From Pelomonas sp046294815 (GTDB taxonomy: Bacteria; Pseudomonadota; Gammaproteobacteria; Burkholderiales; Burkholderiaceae_C), in NCBI GenBank assembly GCA_046294815.1, contig JBKBOJ010000002.1, positions 1-64,000 of the forward strand: 64,000 bases of DNA, given 5' to 3'. The position numbers and the translations under genes are program-made. Within the stretch, counting starts at the first letter, position 1, and each line of letters opens with the position of its first letter. Shown here one piece after another: positions 52,013 through 60,714 of this stretch. Under the pieces are notes generated by a model. The model did not search any database. It had not been told where the DNA came from and saw nothing but the letters and a program-made list of their open reading frames with translations.

Positions 52013-54804
52013 AGCGCGCGCACGGCGTCACGGTGCGCGGCCAGCGGCGCGGCAGCCACGGCATCCAGCGCGGTGGACTGCTCGTCCAGCCGCGCCCGAT
52101 GCTGCACGCGGCGCAGCTCGCGGTAGGCGTCGGCCGCCGCCACACCCACGCCGGCCGGCAGCAGACCGGCCGCCTCGGCGATGCGCAGCAGCGCGATGTT
52201 GCCCAGGTCGTCCTGCAACTGCGGATGCGCGGCCGCATGGGCCAGCACCAGGTATTGCACGGCGAACTCGGCGTCCATCATGCCGCCCTCGCTGTGCTTG
52301 ACGTCGAACAGCCCGTCGCGCACCGGGCGCGCGGCGCGCACCTTCTCGCGCATGGCCTGCACCTCGCGCCGCAGCGCGTCCACGTCGCGCGGCGCCGTCA
52401 GCACCTGGCGGCGCACGGCCTCGCAGCGCGCCGCCAGCTCCGGATGGCCGGCGCAGAAGCGCGCCCGCGTGATGGCCTGGTGTTCCCAGGTCCAGGCCGT
52501 GTTGCTGCCGCGGCCGGTCTGGTAGGCCTCAAAGTGGGCCAGCGACGTGACCAGCAGCCCGGAGTTGCCGTTGGGCCGCAGCGCAGTGTCGATGTCGAAC
52601 AGCTCGCCGGCCGAGGTGCGCAGCGTCAGCCAGGTGATCAGCCGCCGCACGAAGGCGCCGTAGATCTCGCTGGCGCTGGTGTTTTCGTCCGGATCCTCGT
52701 CGTCGAAGACGAACACCAGGTCCAGGTCGCCGCCATAGCCCAGCTCCTTGCCGCCCAGCTTGCCGTAGGCGATGACGGCCAGCCGGGGCTGCTCGCGGTG
52801 CGCCTTGTTGAAGCGCGCCCAGGCCCATTGGATGGCGATCTGCAGCACCGCGTCGGCCAGCAGGCTGAGGTCGTCGGCCACCTGCTCGACGGTGATGCGG
52901 CCCTCGACGTCGCGCACCAGCGTGCGGAACACCTCGGCATGGTGGGCACGGCGCAGCGTGTCCAGCAGCGCCTCCTCGTCGGCCTCGCCGCCGCGCGCCC
53001 AGCCGCGCTCGCGCTCGCGCAGGTCGGCCAGGAAGGCGTCGCGGTCAAAACGGGCATTCAGCAGCAGGGGGTCGGCCAGCTCGTCGATGACGCCGGGGTG
53101 CTGCATCAGGTAGCGCATGGGCCAGCGCGCCAGGCCGAGCAGGCGCAGCAGGCGCTGCTGCACGGCCGGCCGCTCGACCAGCAGCGCGAGATAGCTCTCG
53201 CGGCGCAGCAGCGGGCCCACCCAGTCGACGAAGCGCACGGCCGCCTCCAGCGAGCATTCCTCGGCCGCTACGGCCTGAGCGGCGCGCTGGAACAGCTTGG
53301 CCAGGCGCTGGCGCGATTCCTCGCGCAGCCCCTGCACGCGCGGCGTCTCGGCCAGCGCGCGCACGGCCGCTGCGAGCGGCTCCGGAAGGCCTTGCAGGAA
53401 GTCCTCGGCGTCCACGGCCGGCTTGGGCCCGCCGCACTGGCCGCCTTTGCAGCCGCCCGCCTGTGGCGCACCGTGCAGCAGCGCGTCGAACTCGGTGGCG
53501 ACCAGCTCCCGCACCTCGCCCAGCTGCTCGAACAGCTCGCAACAGGACTCGGGCCCCCACGGGTCCGTTGCCGGACCCTGCCCCCCGGGGGGGCTCTCCG
53601 CGTCTTGGGAGCGGCCCTGCGACGCGTCGGCGCGGCTGCATTTCAACCCCATGGACGCGGCGATCCAGGCCAGGTCGGCGTCGGCCTGCGGCAGGCAGTG
53701 GGTCTGCTGGTCGTCCAGAAACTGGATGCGGTGCTCCAGGCGGCGCAGGAACACGTAGGCGTCCACCAGCTTTGCGGCCGTCTCGGGCTTCATCAGCCCG
53801 CGCTCGGCGACGCGGCGCAGCGCCTTGACGGTGGAGCGCGTGCGGATCTCGGGGAACTGGCCGCCGCGCACCACCTGCAGCAACTGGACGATGAATTCGA
53901 TCTCGCGGATGCCGCCCCTGGACAGTTTCACGTCGTTGGCGCGCTCCGGCCGACCGGCAGCGCGGGCCTTGGCCTCGCTGCGGATCTTGCCGTGCAGCTG
54001 GCGCAGGCCCTCGAACACGCCGTAGTCCAGATAGCGGCGATAGACGAAGGGCGTGACCAGATCGCGCAGCGCGAGCGTGCGCGGGTCGCTCGGCGCACCC
54101 AGGCCGGCCAGCGGCGCGACGACACGACTCTTCAGCCACGCAAAGCGCTCCCACTCGCGGCCCTGCACGAGGAAGTACTCCTCCAGCATCGCCAGGCTGA
54201 CGGCCGGCGGGCCGCTCTTGCCGTTGGGTCGCAGCGCCAGGTCCACGCGGAACACCTGGCCGTCTTCGGTCACCTCGCCGATCAGCGCGTACAGCTTCTT
54301 GGCGACGTTCGCGAAATACTCATGCGCGCTCAATGGCTTGGGGCCATGCGTGGCGCCGTCTTCCTCGTAGACGTAGATCAGGTCGATGTCGGACGACACA
54401 TTGAGCTCGCGCGCGCCCAGCTTGCCCATGCCGATGACCCAAAAAGCGATGTCGCCGCCCGCGGCGGTGCGCGGGGCGCCGTGGATTTCGTCCAGCTCGG
54501 CGCGAGCGGCCGTCAGGGCCCGGTCCAGCGTCACCTCGGCCAGGTGCGTCATCGCCAGCGTGACCTCCTCCACCGTGGCTGCCTGCTCGATGTCCAGCAC
54601 CGCCAGCCGCTCCAGCACCAGGTGCCGGGCCACGCGCAGGCTGCTCGCCAGCGGACGGCTGCCCAGCAAGGTGTCAATCAGCCCGCCAATGACGGCCCGG
54701 TCGGGCAGTCCCGGCGGCAGCAACGGCAACTCGTCCGCATAGCGGCGACGGATCCTTTGCACATAGCGGCTGTGCTCAGCAATAACGGGAAACAGTGTGC
54801 TCAT
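51991..54804 (-). CDS. glnE: Bifunctional glutamine synthetase adenylyltransferase/deadenylase
   Basis: A 937-residue enzyme that attaches or removes AMP on glutamine synthetase in answer to PII and glutamine. The N-terminal deadenylase site is SSDIDLIYVYEEDG (about residue 138), and the C-terminal adenylylase site is GYGGDLDLVFVFDDED. A linker near residues 393-420 (DASQGRSQDAESPPGG) is a proline/glycine-rich insertion that does not look like the protein around it and matches a palindromic DNA element (see repeat). A Cys-rich GCKGGQCGG follows at about 450. It is divergent from yhdP by 52 bases. Confidence 0.96.
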   Translation of the reverse strand: MSTLFPVIAEHSRYVQRIRRRYADELPLLPPGLPDRAVIGGLIDTLLGSRPLASSLRVARHLVLERLAVLDIEQAATVEEVTLAMTHLAEVTLDRALTAARAELDEIHGAPRTAAGGDIAFWVIGMGKLGARELNVSSDIDLIYVYEEDGATHGPKPLSAHEYFANVAKKLYALIGEVTEDGQVFRVDLALRPNGKSGPPAVSLAMLEEYFLVQGREWERFAWLKSRVVAPLAGLGAPSDPRTLALRDLVTPFVYRRYLDYGVFEGLRQLHGKIRSEAKARAAGRPERANDVKLSRGGIREIEFIVQLLQVVRGGQFPEIRTRSTVKALRRVAERGLMKPETAAKLVDAYVFLRRLEHRIQFLDDQQTHCLPQADADLAWIAASMGLKCSRADASQGRSQDAESPPGGQGPATDPWGPESCCELFEQLGEVRELVATEFDALLHGAPQAGGCKGGQCGGPKPAVDAEDFLQGLPEPLAAAVRALAETPRVQGLREESRQRLAKLFQRAAQAVAAEECSLEAAVRFVDWVGPLLRRESYLALLVERPAVQQRLLRLLGLARWPMRYLMQHPGVIDELADPLLLNARFDRDAFLADLRERERGWARGGEADEEALLDTLRRAHHAEVFRTLVRDVEGRITVEQVADDLSLLADAVLQIAIQWAWARFNKAHREQPRLAVIAYGKLGGKELGYGGDLDLVFVFDDEDPDENTSASEIYGAFVRRLITWLTLRTSAGELFDIDTALRPNGNSGLLVTSLAHFEAYQTGRGSNTAWTWEHQAITRARFCAGHPELAARCEAVRRQVLTAPRDVDALRREVQAMREKVRAARPVRDGLFDVKHSEGGMMDAEFAVQYLVLAHAAAHPQLQDDLGNIALLRIAEAAGLLPAGVGVAAADAYRELRRVQHRARLDEQSTALDAVAAAPLAAHRDAVRALWRAVFG
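53547..53628. repeat. Palindromic element inserted in frame in glnE
   Basis: On the coding (minus) strand this 82-base stretch contains GGGTCCG-GCAA-CGGACCC, a 7-base stem with a GNRA loop (53561-53578), beside a C7/G6 stem. It encodes about 28 Pro/Gly/Ser-rich residues in frame. A related but decayed copy lies in yhdP at 56741-56828, sharing the order GGGCCGC, GACGCGG, a C/G run, CCGGC-AACG or CACG, and TGGGGGC. Confidence 0.6.
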
Positions 54805-54856
54805 GACCCTGTGCTAGATTGCCTGCCGGCCGGTTTTCTTCACGTGCCAAGCCAAC

Positions 54857-57800
54857 GTGTCTGACTTCTTCTCGGCCGCCCTCCACCACTGCACCCGCGC
54901 CGCCCGCTGGCCCTTGCGCCTGTGCTGGCTGAGCCTGCGCTGGGCGCTGCTGGCGCTGGCGCTGCTGTGGGCGCTGGGGGTGGCGGCTTGGAGCGTGTTG
55001 CACTGGGGCATTCTCCCGCACGCCAACGACTGGCGACCCTGGCTGGAGAAGGAAGCCGCAAAGGCGCTGGGGGTAGAGCTGCGTATCGGCAGCATCGCCG
55101 TCGAATCCGGCGGCTGGATGCCGCGTATGGAGCTGGGCGACGTGCAGGTGCTGGACCCGTCAGGCCGGCCGGCGCTGCGGCTGCCGCACGTGGTGGCGGT
55201 GCTGTCGGCGCAGTCGCTGGTGGTGCTGCAGCCGCGCTTCTCGCAACTGCTGGTGGACCGCCCCGAGCTGGTCATACGCCGCGACGCGCAGGGCCGCATC
55301 TACATCGCCGGCATGGACCTGGACGCCGCCAGCGCCACCGCTGCCGGCGCCACCGACGCCGCGCTGGACTGGCTGTTCAGCCAGCCCGAGCTGGCCATCT
55401 TGGGCGGCCGCGTGCGCTGGGTGGACGAACAGCGCGCCGACGCCAGGCCGCTGGAGCTGGCCGACCTCAACTTCGTCATGCGCAACGGCCTGCGCCGCCA
55501 CCTGCTGCGGCTGGACGCCACGCCGCCGGCCAATTGGGGCCAGCGCTTCTCGCTGCGCGGCCAGTTCACGCAGCGCCTGCTCAAGCGCCCGGGCGAGTTC
55601 CAGCACTGGAGCGGCCAGCTCTATGCGGAGCTGCCGAGAGCCGACCTGCGCCAGCTGCGCCGCCACGTGGACCTGCCCTTCCAGCTCAGCGAGGGTGACG
55701 GCGCCGTGCGCGCCTGGGCGGACATCCGTGACGGCCAGCCCAGCGGCGCCACGCTGGACCTGGCGCTGCGCGCCGTGCGGCTCAAGCTGCTGGAAGGCGC
55801 GCCCGAGCTGGACCTGGACCACATCCAGGGCCGGCTGGACCTGGCGCGCACCAAGGACCGGCTCAGCCTCCAGGCACGGCAGCTGGGCTTTGTCAGCGGC
55901 GATGGCGTCGTCTGGCCGCGCTCGGACTGGGGCGTGAGCCTGCAGCTGGGCAAGCACGACGAGTTGCTGGGCGGCGAGGTCAACGCGCAGCGGCTGGACT
56001 TTGCGCTGATGGCGCAGATCGCCCAGCGCCTGCCGCTGGGCGAGCGTGCCCACCAGCTGCTGGCCGAACTGGCGCCGCAGGGTGTGCTGACCGAGCTGGA
56101 CGGGCGCTGGCAGGGCGCGCTGGACGCGCCGCGCAGCTACCGCGTGAAGGCGCAGCTGGACGGCCTGGCATTGGCGGCCAAGCCCGGCGAGGATGGTCAC
56201 CTGGGCCGCCCCGGCCTGCGCGGTGCCAGCCTGACGCTGGACGCCAGCGAGAGCGGCGGCTCGGCGCGGCTGCAGGTGCAAGACGGCGAGGTGGAGCTGC
56301 CGGGCCTGTTCGAAGACCCGCGCCTGCCCATCACGCGCCTGAGCACCCAGCTGCAATGGCGGCTGCCCGCGGCCCAGGGCCGCACGCCCGGCCAGGTGGA
56401 GGTCAAGCTGCGCGACCTGCAGCTGCACACACCCGACCTCAGCGGTGAGTTCGACGCGCTGTGGCGGCGCCCCGCAGGTGCCACCACGCCGGGCTTCCTG
56501 GACCTCAGCGGCCGCGCCCAGCGCATGGACGCCACCCGCGTGGCCCGCTACATCCCGCTGAGCCTGCCCGCCACGCGCAGCTACCTCAGCCGCGCGCTGC
56601 TGGCCGGCGAGGCGCGCGGCATCAGCGTGCGGCTCAAGGGCGAGCTGGCCGAATTCCCGTTCGACGGCCAACGCACCAACGGCCAGTTCCGAGTCGGATT
56701 GCAGGCGCGTGGCGTGACGCTGGCCTACGTGCCGCACAGTGACGCGGCCGAGCCGGCCAAGGGCCGCCCCGACGCGGCTCAGCCCGCGCGGGGGGGCGCG
56801 CCGGCCACGCCGGGCCCTGGGGGCAGCTTGAACTGGCCCGTGCTGGAGGGCGTGGATGCCGAACTGGTGTTCGAGCGTGCCGGCATGCAGATCCGCAACG
56901 GCCGGGCGCGCGTGGGCGGCTATGAGCTCGCCGGCGTGAATGGCGGCATCGCCGACATGCACCATGCCCGCGTGCTGGCGCTGAGCGGCACGGGCCGCGG
57001 CGGCGGGCCTGAGCTGCTGGGTTTCGTGCGCCAGTCGCCGCTGGACGAATGGCTGGGGCGCGCGCTGAGCAGCGCCAGCGCCCAGGGCCCGGTGGGCCTG
57101 AAACTGGGCCTGACCATCCCGCTGGACGACACGGCCCAAACCACGCTCAAAGGCCAGCTGCAACTGGGCGGCGTGGATTTGCGGCTGCGCCCCGATCTGC
57201 CGCCGCTGGGCGGCGTGCGCGGCCGCATCGACTTCGACCACCGCAGCCTGCAGCTCGTCGGCGTGACGGCCCGGCTGCTGGGCGGCGACGCCGGCCTGGA
57301 AGGCGGCACCCAGCCCAACGGCGGCCTGCGCTTTGCCGTGCAAGGCCAGGCCACGGCCGACGGCCTGCGCCAAGCCACCGAGCTGGGCGCCGTCGCCCGG
57401 CTGGCCCAGGCCGCCAGCGGCCAGGCGGCCTACCGCTTCCAGCTGGCCGTGGGCAAGGAAGGCCAGACCGAGCTCAGCGTGGCCAGCAGCCTGCAAGGCC
57501 TGGCGCTGGACCTGCCCGCACCGGCGCGCAAGGAGGCCGAGACCGCGCTGCCGCTGCGGCTGCTGATAGCGCCCATGGGCACCGACCGCGACGAGCTGCG
57601 GCTGGAGGTGGGCGCCGGCGGCACCCCGCTGCTGCAGGCGCAGGTGCAGCGCGACCTGTCCGGCGCGAGCTCGCAGGTGCTGCGCGCTGCGCTGGCGGTG
57701 CACGACAAGCTGCCCGCGCTGCCCGCCAGCGGCGTGCTGCTGCAGGCCAACGTCGCAAGCCTGGACCTGGACGCCTGGCAGCAGCGCCTGGCCGCGCTGG

Positions 57801-58966
57801 CCAGCGGCGGCACGGACGGCGCGGCCGAGTCCTTGCTGCCCAGCCAGATCGGGCTGCGCAGCCAGGCACTGAAGGTGTTCGGCCGCCAGCTCGGCCGCGT
57901 GGCGGCCGTGGTGGTGCGCGACGGCAGCCACTGGCGGCTGAACGTGGACGCCGAACAACTGACGGGCCGCATCGAGCTCAAGGGCGTCCGCGGCGGCCAG
58001 GTGGACGCCGTGCAGGCGCGGCTGCTGCGGCTGTCGCTGCCGCGCGCCGAGGCCGAGACGGTCAGCGAACTGATAGACCCGGCCAAGGCCGCAGACAACA
58101 GCACCCAGCTGCCGTCGCTGGACATCGAGGTGGAGGACTTCGAGCTGGCGGCCAAGCGCCTGGGCCGCCTGGTGGTACTGGCGCAGGCGCCGGCCGCCGC
58201 ACGCGACTGGAAGCTGGAGAAGCTGCAGCTCAGCTCGCCCGACGCGACGCTGAACGCCAGCGGACGCTGGGGCGAGGCCGTCTCGGGCCGGCGCCGCACG
58301 CAGCTGGACTGGACGCTGGACGTCGCCGACGCCGGCCGCCTGCTGGAGCGCTTGGGGCAGGGCCAGAAGGATTCTCCCGTGCTGCGCGGCGGAAAGGGCC
58401 AGCTCAGCGGCCAGATCGGCTGGGACGGCTCGCCGCTGGCGCCGCACTACCCCAGCATGGCCGGCGCGCTCAACATCCGGCTGGACACTGGCACCTTCCT
58501 GAAGGCCGAGCCCGGCGTCGGCCGGCTGCTGGGCGTGCTGAGCCTGCAGTCGCTGCCGCGCCGGCTGCTGCTGGACTTCCGCGACGTGTTCGCCGAGGGC
58601 TTCACCTTCGACGGCGTGACCGGCGACGTGAAGATCGCCGCGGGCGTGGCGCACAGCGACAACATCCGCATCCGCGGCCTGCAGGCCACCGTGCTGGTGG
58701 CGGGCAGCGCCGATCTGGCCGCCGAGACGCAGTCGCTGCGCGTGGTGGTGGTGCCCGAGGTGTCGGCCGGCGGCGCCTCGCTGGCCTATGCCGCGGTCAA
58801 CCCGGCCATTGCGCTGGGCGCCTTCCTGGCCCAGCTCATCCTGAGCCGGCCGGTGGCCGCGGCCAATACGCGCGAGTTCCACATCACCGGCCGCTGGGAC
58901 GACCCCAAGGTCGAGAAGGTGGACAAGCTCGAGGCGCCCGCACCGCACGCGGCCAGCGCGCCCTGA
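54857..58966 (+). CDS. yhdP: YhdP-family AsmA-like envelope lipid-transport protein
   Basis: A 1369-residue protein with one N-terminal membrane helix (LSLRWALLALALLWALGVAA, about residues 25-45) and a very long periplasmic beta-groove domain of the AsmA/TIGR02099 group, thought to bridge inner and outer membranes and move phospholipids outward. The C-terminal FTFDGVTGDVKIAAGVAHSD and VVVVPEVSAGGASLAYAAV are its most conserved parts. The start is GTG 54857 (MSDFF). Residues 629-658 (AKGRPDAAQPARGGAPATP) are a low-complexity insertion related to the glnE element. In this order the nitrilase gene is expected nearby; a substrate-binding gene intervenes. Confidence 0.93.
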   Translation: MSDFFSAALHHCTRAARWPLRLCWLSLRWALLALALLWALGVAAWSVLHWGILPHANDWRPWLEKEAAKALGVELRIGSIAVESGGWMPRMELGDVQVLDPSGRPALRLPHVVAVLSAQSLVVLQPRFSQLLVDRPELVIRRDAQGRIYIAGMDLDAASATAAGATDAALDWLFSQPELAILGGRVRWVDEQRADARPLELADLNFVMRNGLRRHLLRLDATPPANWGQRFSLRGQFTQRLLKRPGEFQHWSGQLYAELPRADLRQLRRHVDLPFQLSEGDGAVRAWADIRDGQPSGATLDLALRAVRLKLLEGAPELDLDHIQGRLDLARTKDRLSLQARQLGFVSGDGVVWPRSDWGVSLQLGKHDELLGGEVNAQRLDFALMAQIAQRLPLGERAHQLLAELAPQGVLTELDGRWQGALDAPRSYRVKAQLDGLALAAKPGEDGHLGRPGLRGASLTLDASESGGSARLQVQDGEVELPGLFEDPRLPITRLSTQLQWRLPAAQGRTPGQVEVKLRDLQLHTPDLSGEFDALWRRPAGATTPGFLDLSGRAQRMDATRVARYIPLSLPATRSYLSRALLAGEARGISVRLKGELAEFPFDGQRTNGQFRVGLQARGVTLAYVPHSDAAEPAKGRPDAAQPARGGAPATPGPGGSLNWPVLEGVDAELVFERAGMQIRNGRARVGGYELAGVNGGIADMHHARVLALSGTGRGGGPELLGFVRQSPLDEWLGRALSSASAQGPVGLKLGLTIPLDDTAQTTLKGQLQLGGVDLRLRPDLPPLGGVRGRIDFDHRSLQLVGVTARLLGGDAGLEGGTQPNGGLRFAVQGQATADGLRQATELGAVARLAQAASGQAAYRFQLAVGKEGQTELSVASSLQGLALDLPAPARKEAETALPLRLLIAPMGTDRDELRLEVGAGGTPLLQAQVQRDLSGASSQVLRAALAVHDKLPALPASGVLLQANVASLDLDAWQQRLAALASGGTDGAAESLLPSQIGLRSQALKVFGRQLGRVAAVVVRDGSHWRLNVDAEQLTGRIELKGVRGGQVDAVQARLLRLSLPRAEAETVSELIDPAKAADNSTQLPSLDIEVEDFELAAKRLGRLVVLAQAPAAARDWKLEKLQLSSPDATLNASGRWGEAVSGRRRTQLDWTLDVADAGRLLERLGQGQKDSPVLRGGKGQLSGQIGWDGSPLAPHYPSMAGALNIRLDTGTFLKAEPGVGRLLGVLSLQSLPRRLLLDFRDVFAEGFTFDGVTGDVKIAAGVAHSDNIRIRGLQATVLVAGSADLAAETQSLRVVVVPEVSAGGASLAYAAVNPAIALGAFLAQLILSRPVAAANTREFHITGRWDDPKVEKVDKLEAPAPHAASAP
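56741..56828. repeat. Degenerate copy of the palindromic element inside yhdP
   Basis: An 88-base G+C-rich segment encoding about 29 residues of Ala/Pro/Gly-rich sequence. By eye it is roughly 70 % similar, with gaps, to the glnE element at 53547-53628 read from the other strand, but its stems are imperfect. Confidence 0.5.
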
Positions 58967-58969
58967 GCG

Positions 58970-59791
58970 CTACAGCGGCTGCAGCTGCAGGCGCAGCCCC
59001 GTGTAGCCGCGCACCTCAGCCAGCGCGGCCTTCAGTTCCGGCTGGGCGAGGAACAGCGAGTCGAAGCTGCCATCGGCCGCCGCCAGTGCCAGGCCGCGCG
59101 CCAGCCGCTCGGCCAATGCCGGCCGGCTGCGCGTGACGAAAAAGTACAGCGGCTGCCGGTACTGCAGCGCCAGGCCCGGCAGCTCGGCGAAGCCGTCGTC
59201 GGCAAACCGCACCAGCTCGCCGGTCAACTCGTCGCGGGTGCGCGGCATGAAGTCGAAGCGGCGGGCCTTGAGCATGCGGAACAGCAGCTCGAGCTTGGGC
59301 GCCGTCTCGACGCGAAAGCCGTTGGCGCGCAGGATCTGCGCATCGCTCCAGTAGGTGCCCGCGCCGGCCCGCCAGGCACGCAGCGCATCCAGCGTGCGCA
59401 CCTGGCGCAGCGCCGGCACATCGGCGGCGCGCACGAGCAGGAAGCGCAACTCATTCGTGCCCTTGAGCAGGTTGAAGCGCACCGGCAGCGCCTGGGCCTC
59501 GCGCTCCGGCGTGCTGGTGCTCCACAGCAGATCCAGTTGGCCGTCGTGCAGCATCTGGCGCAGCCGCTCGCGCGGCAGCCCCGGCGCGGCATGGACCAAC
59601 TCCGGCAGCGCCTCGCCGTCGGCGGTCCTGGCCAGCGCCAGCCTGAGCAGCTCGACAAAGAAGCGGCCATGCGCGCTGTAGGCATCGGGATGCGGCAGGC
59701 GCAGCACCTGAGGCGCGCCGCAGGCCGGCGACAGCGCGGCGGCCAGCGGCAGGCTCAACAACCGGCGTCTGGGCAAGAAAGGGGTGGACAT
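58970..59791 (-). CDS. Periplasmic substrate-binding-like protein (type II fold)
   Basis: A 273-residue secreted protein. The start MSTPFLPRRRLLSLPLAAAL has an RRRLLSL stretch and hydrophobic core, a Tat-like or Sec signal ending near CGA at about 26. The rest follows the two-lobed solute-binding fold without the typical amino-acid-binding ligand motifs (LPHPDAYSAHGRFFVELLR; LLWSTSTPEREAQALPVRF; RVETAPKLELLFRMLKARRF). No ABC permease or ATPase genes accompany it, so it may sense a ligand or have lost its transporter. It is convergent with yhdP, with only three bases between. Confidence 0.75.
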   Translation of the reverse strand: MSTPFLPRRRLLSLPLAAALSPACGAPQVLRLPHPDAYSAHGRFFVELLRLALARTADGEALPELVHAAPGLPRERLRQMLHDGQLDLLWSTSTPEREAQALPVRFNLLKGTNELRFLLVRAADVPALRQVRTLDALRAWRAGAGTYWSDAQILRANGFRVETAPKLELLFRMLKARRFDFMPRTRDELTGELVRFADDGFAELPGLALQYRQPLYFFVTRSRPALAERLARGLALAAADGSFDSLFLAQPELKAALAEVRGYTGLRLQLQPL

Positions 59792-59816
59792 GACCTGCCG
59801 ATTCTCGGGCCTGCGC

Positions 59817-59851
59817 GGCGCGCTCCCGACCCAAAGCCCGACAGGCTCCTA
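59817..59851. repeat. Dispersed intergenic repeat, copy 2
   Basis: These 35 bases are the reverse complement of 29735-29769 with one mismatch. The copy ends 11 bases before the nitrilase-family ATG, so its last base overlaps the start of the TAACAT hexamer at 59850-59855. Confidence 0.8.
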
Positions 59852-59855
59852 ACAT
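59850..59855 (+). promoter_or_regulatory. -10-like hexamer next to the nitrilase-family start
   Basis: TAACAT ends six bases before the ATG at 59862, with GTCGGC between. It begins at the edge of the 35-base repeat, which would bring part of its promoter with it. Confidence 0.35.
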
Positions 59856-59861
59856 GTCGGC

Positions 59862-60713
59862 ATGAAGATCGCCGCCTGCCAAATGGTCTCCGGCCCCGAC
59901 TTGGCCGCCAACCTCGCTGCCGCGCGCCGGCTGCTCGAAGCCGCCGCCGCCCAGGGCGCCCGGCTCGCCGCGCTGCCGGAGTATTTCTGCCTGATGGGCC
60001 AACACGACAGCGACAAGCTCGCCGTCGCCGAGGACTTGGGCCAGGGTCCCATCCAGGCCATGCTCGCGCAGGCCGCGCGCGAACTGGGGCTGTGGGTCAT
60101 CGCCGGCACGCTGCCGATGAAATCGACGACGGCCCGCGCCCGCGTCGATTCGCCCTCCACGGGAGCAGGCGCCGGCGCTGCCGAACAGCCCGAGCGCGTG
60201 CGCAACACCACGCTGGTGTTCTCGCCGGCGGGCGCGGTTGTCGCGCGCTACGACAAGATCCACCTGTTCGCCTATGACAACGGCCGCGAGAGCTACGACG
60301 AGGCGCGCGTGCTGGAGGCCGGCAGCCAGCCCACGGCCTTTGACGCCGACGGCCTGCGCACCGGCCTGTCGGTCTGCTATGACCTGCGCTTCCCCGAGCT
60401 GTTCCGCCGCTACGCCCCCTGCGACCTGATCGCCGTGCCGGCCGCCTTCACCTACACGACCGGCGAGAAGCACTGGGAGCTGCTGCTGCGTGCCCGCGCG
60501 GTGGAGAACCAGTGCTACGTCATCGCGCCGGCCCAGGGCGGCCACCACGAGAACGGCCGCCGCACCTGGGGCCACAGCATGATCGTGGACCCCTGGGGCG
60601 AGGTGCTGGCCCAGCTGCCCGAGGGCGAGGGCGTGGTGTGCGCCGAGCTCGACCTGCAGCGCCTGGCCCAGGTGCGCCAGCAACTGCCGGCGCTGCAGCA
60701 CCGCAAGTTGTGA
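59862..60713 (+). CDS. Carbon-nitrogen hydrolase (nitrilase superfamily, Nit-type amidase)
   Basis: A 283-residue amidase. The catalytic triad is Glu in LAALPEYFCLMG, Lys in RYDKIHLFAYD and Cys in LSVCYDLRFPELF. Residues 85-110 hold a non-conserved, Ala/Ser/Gly-rich stretch (RVDSPSTGAGAGAAEQP) absent from many Nit1/Nit2 relatives. Such enzymes hydrolyse deaminated glutathione or omega-amides. Its companion tldD gene, which usually follows in betaproteobacteria, is missing here. The -10-like hexamer sits six bases before the ATG. Confidence 0.94.
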   Translation: MKIAACQMVSGPDLAANLAAARRLLEAAAAQGARLAALPEYFCLMGQHDSDKLAVAEDLGQGPIQAMLAQAARELGLWVIAGTLPMKSTTARARVDSPSTGAGAGAAEQPERVRNTTLVFSPAGAVVARYDKIHLFAYDNGRESYDEARVLEAGSQPTAFDADGLRTGLSVCYDLRFPELFRRYAPCDLIAVPAAFTYTTGEKHWELLLRARAVENQCYVIAPAQGGHHENGRRTWGHSMIVDPWGEVLAQLPEGEGVVCAELDLQRLAQVRQQLPALQHRKL

Positions 60714-60714
60714 G

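Noticed and set aside
52033..54864. A 943-codon plus-strand frame opposite glnE.
   Set aside because: Shadow of glnE; no start context, no motif, biased composition.
55160..58948. A 1262-codon open frame opposite yhdP.
   Set aside because: Antisense artefact of high third-position GC; repetitive Gln/Arg/His/Ala composition and no domain.
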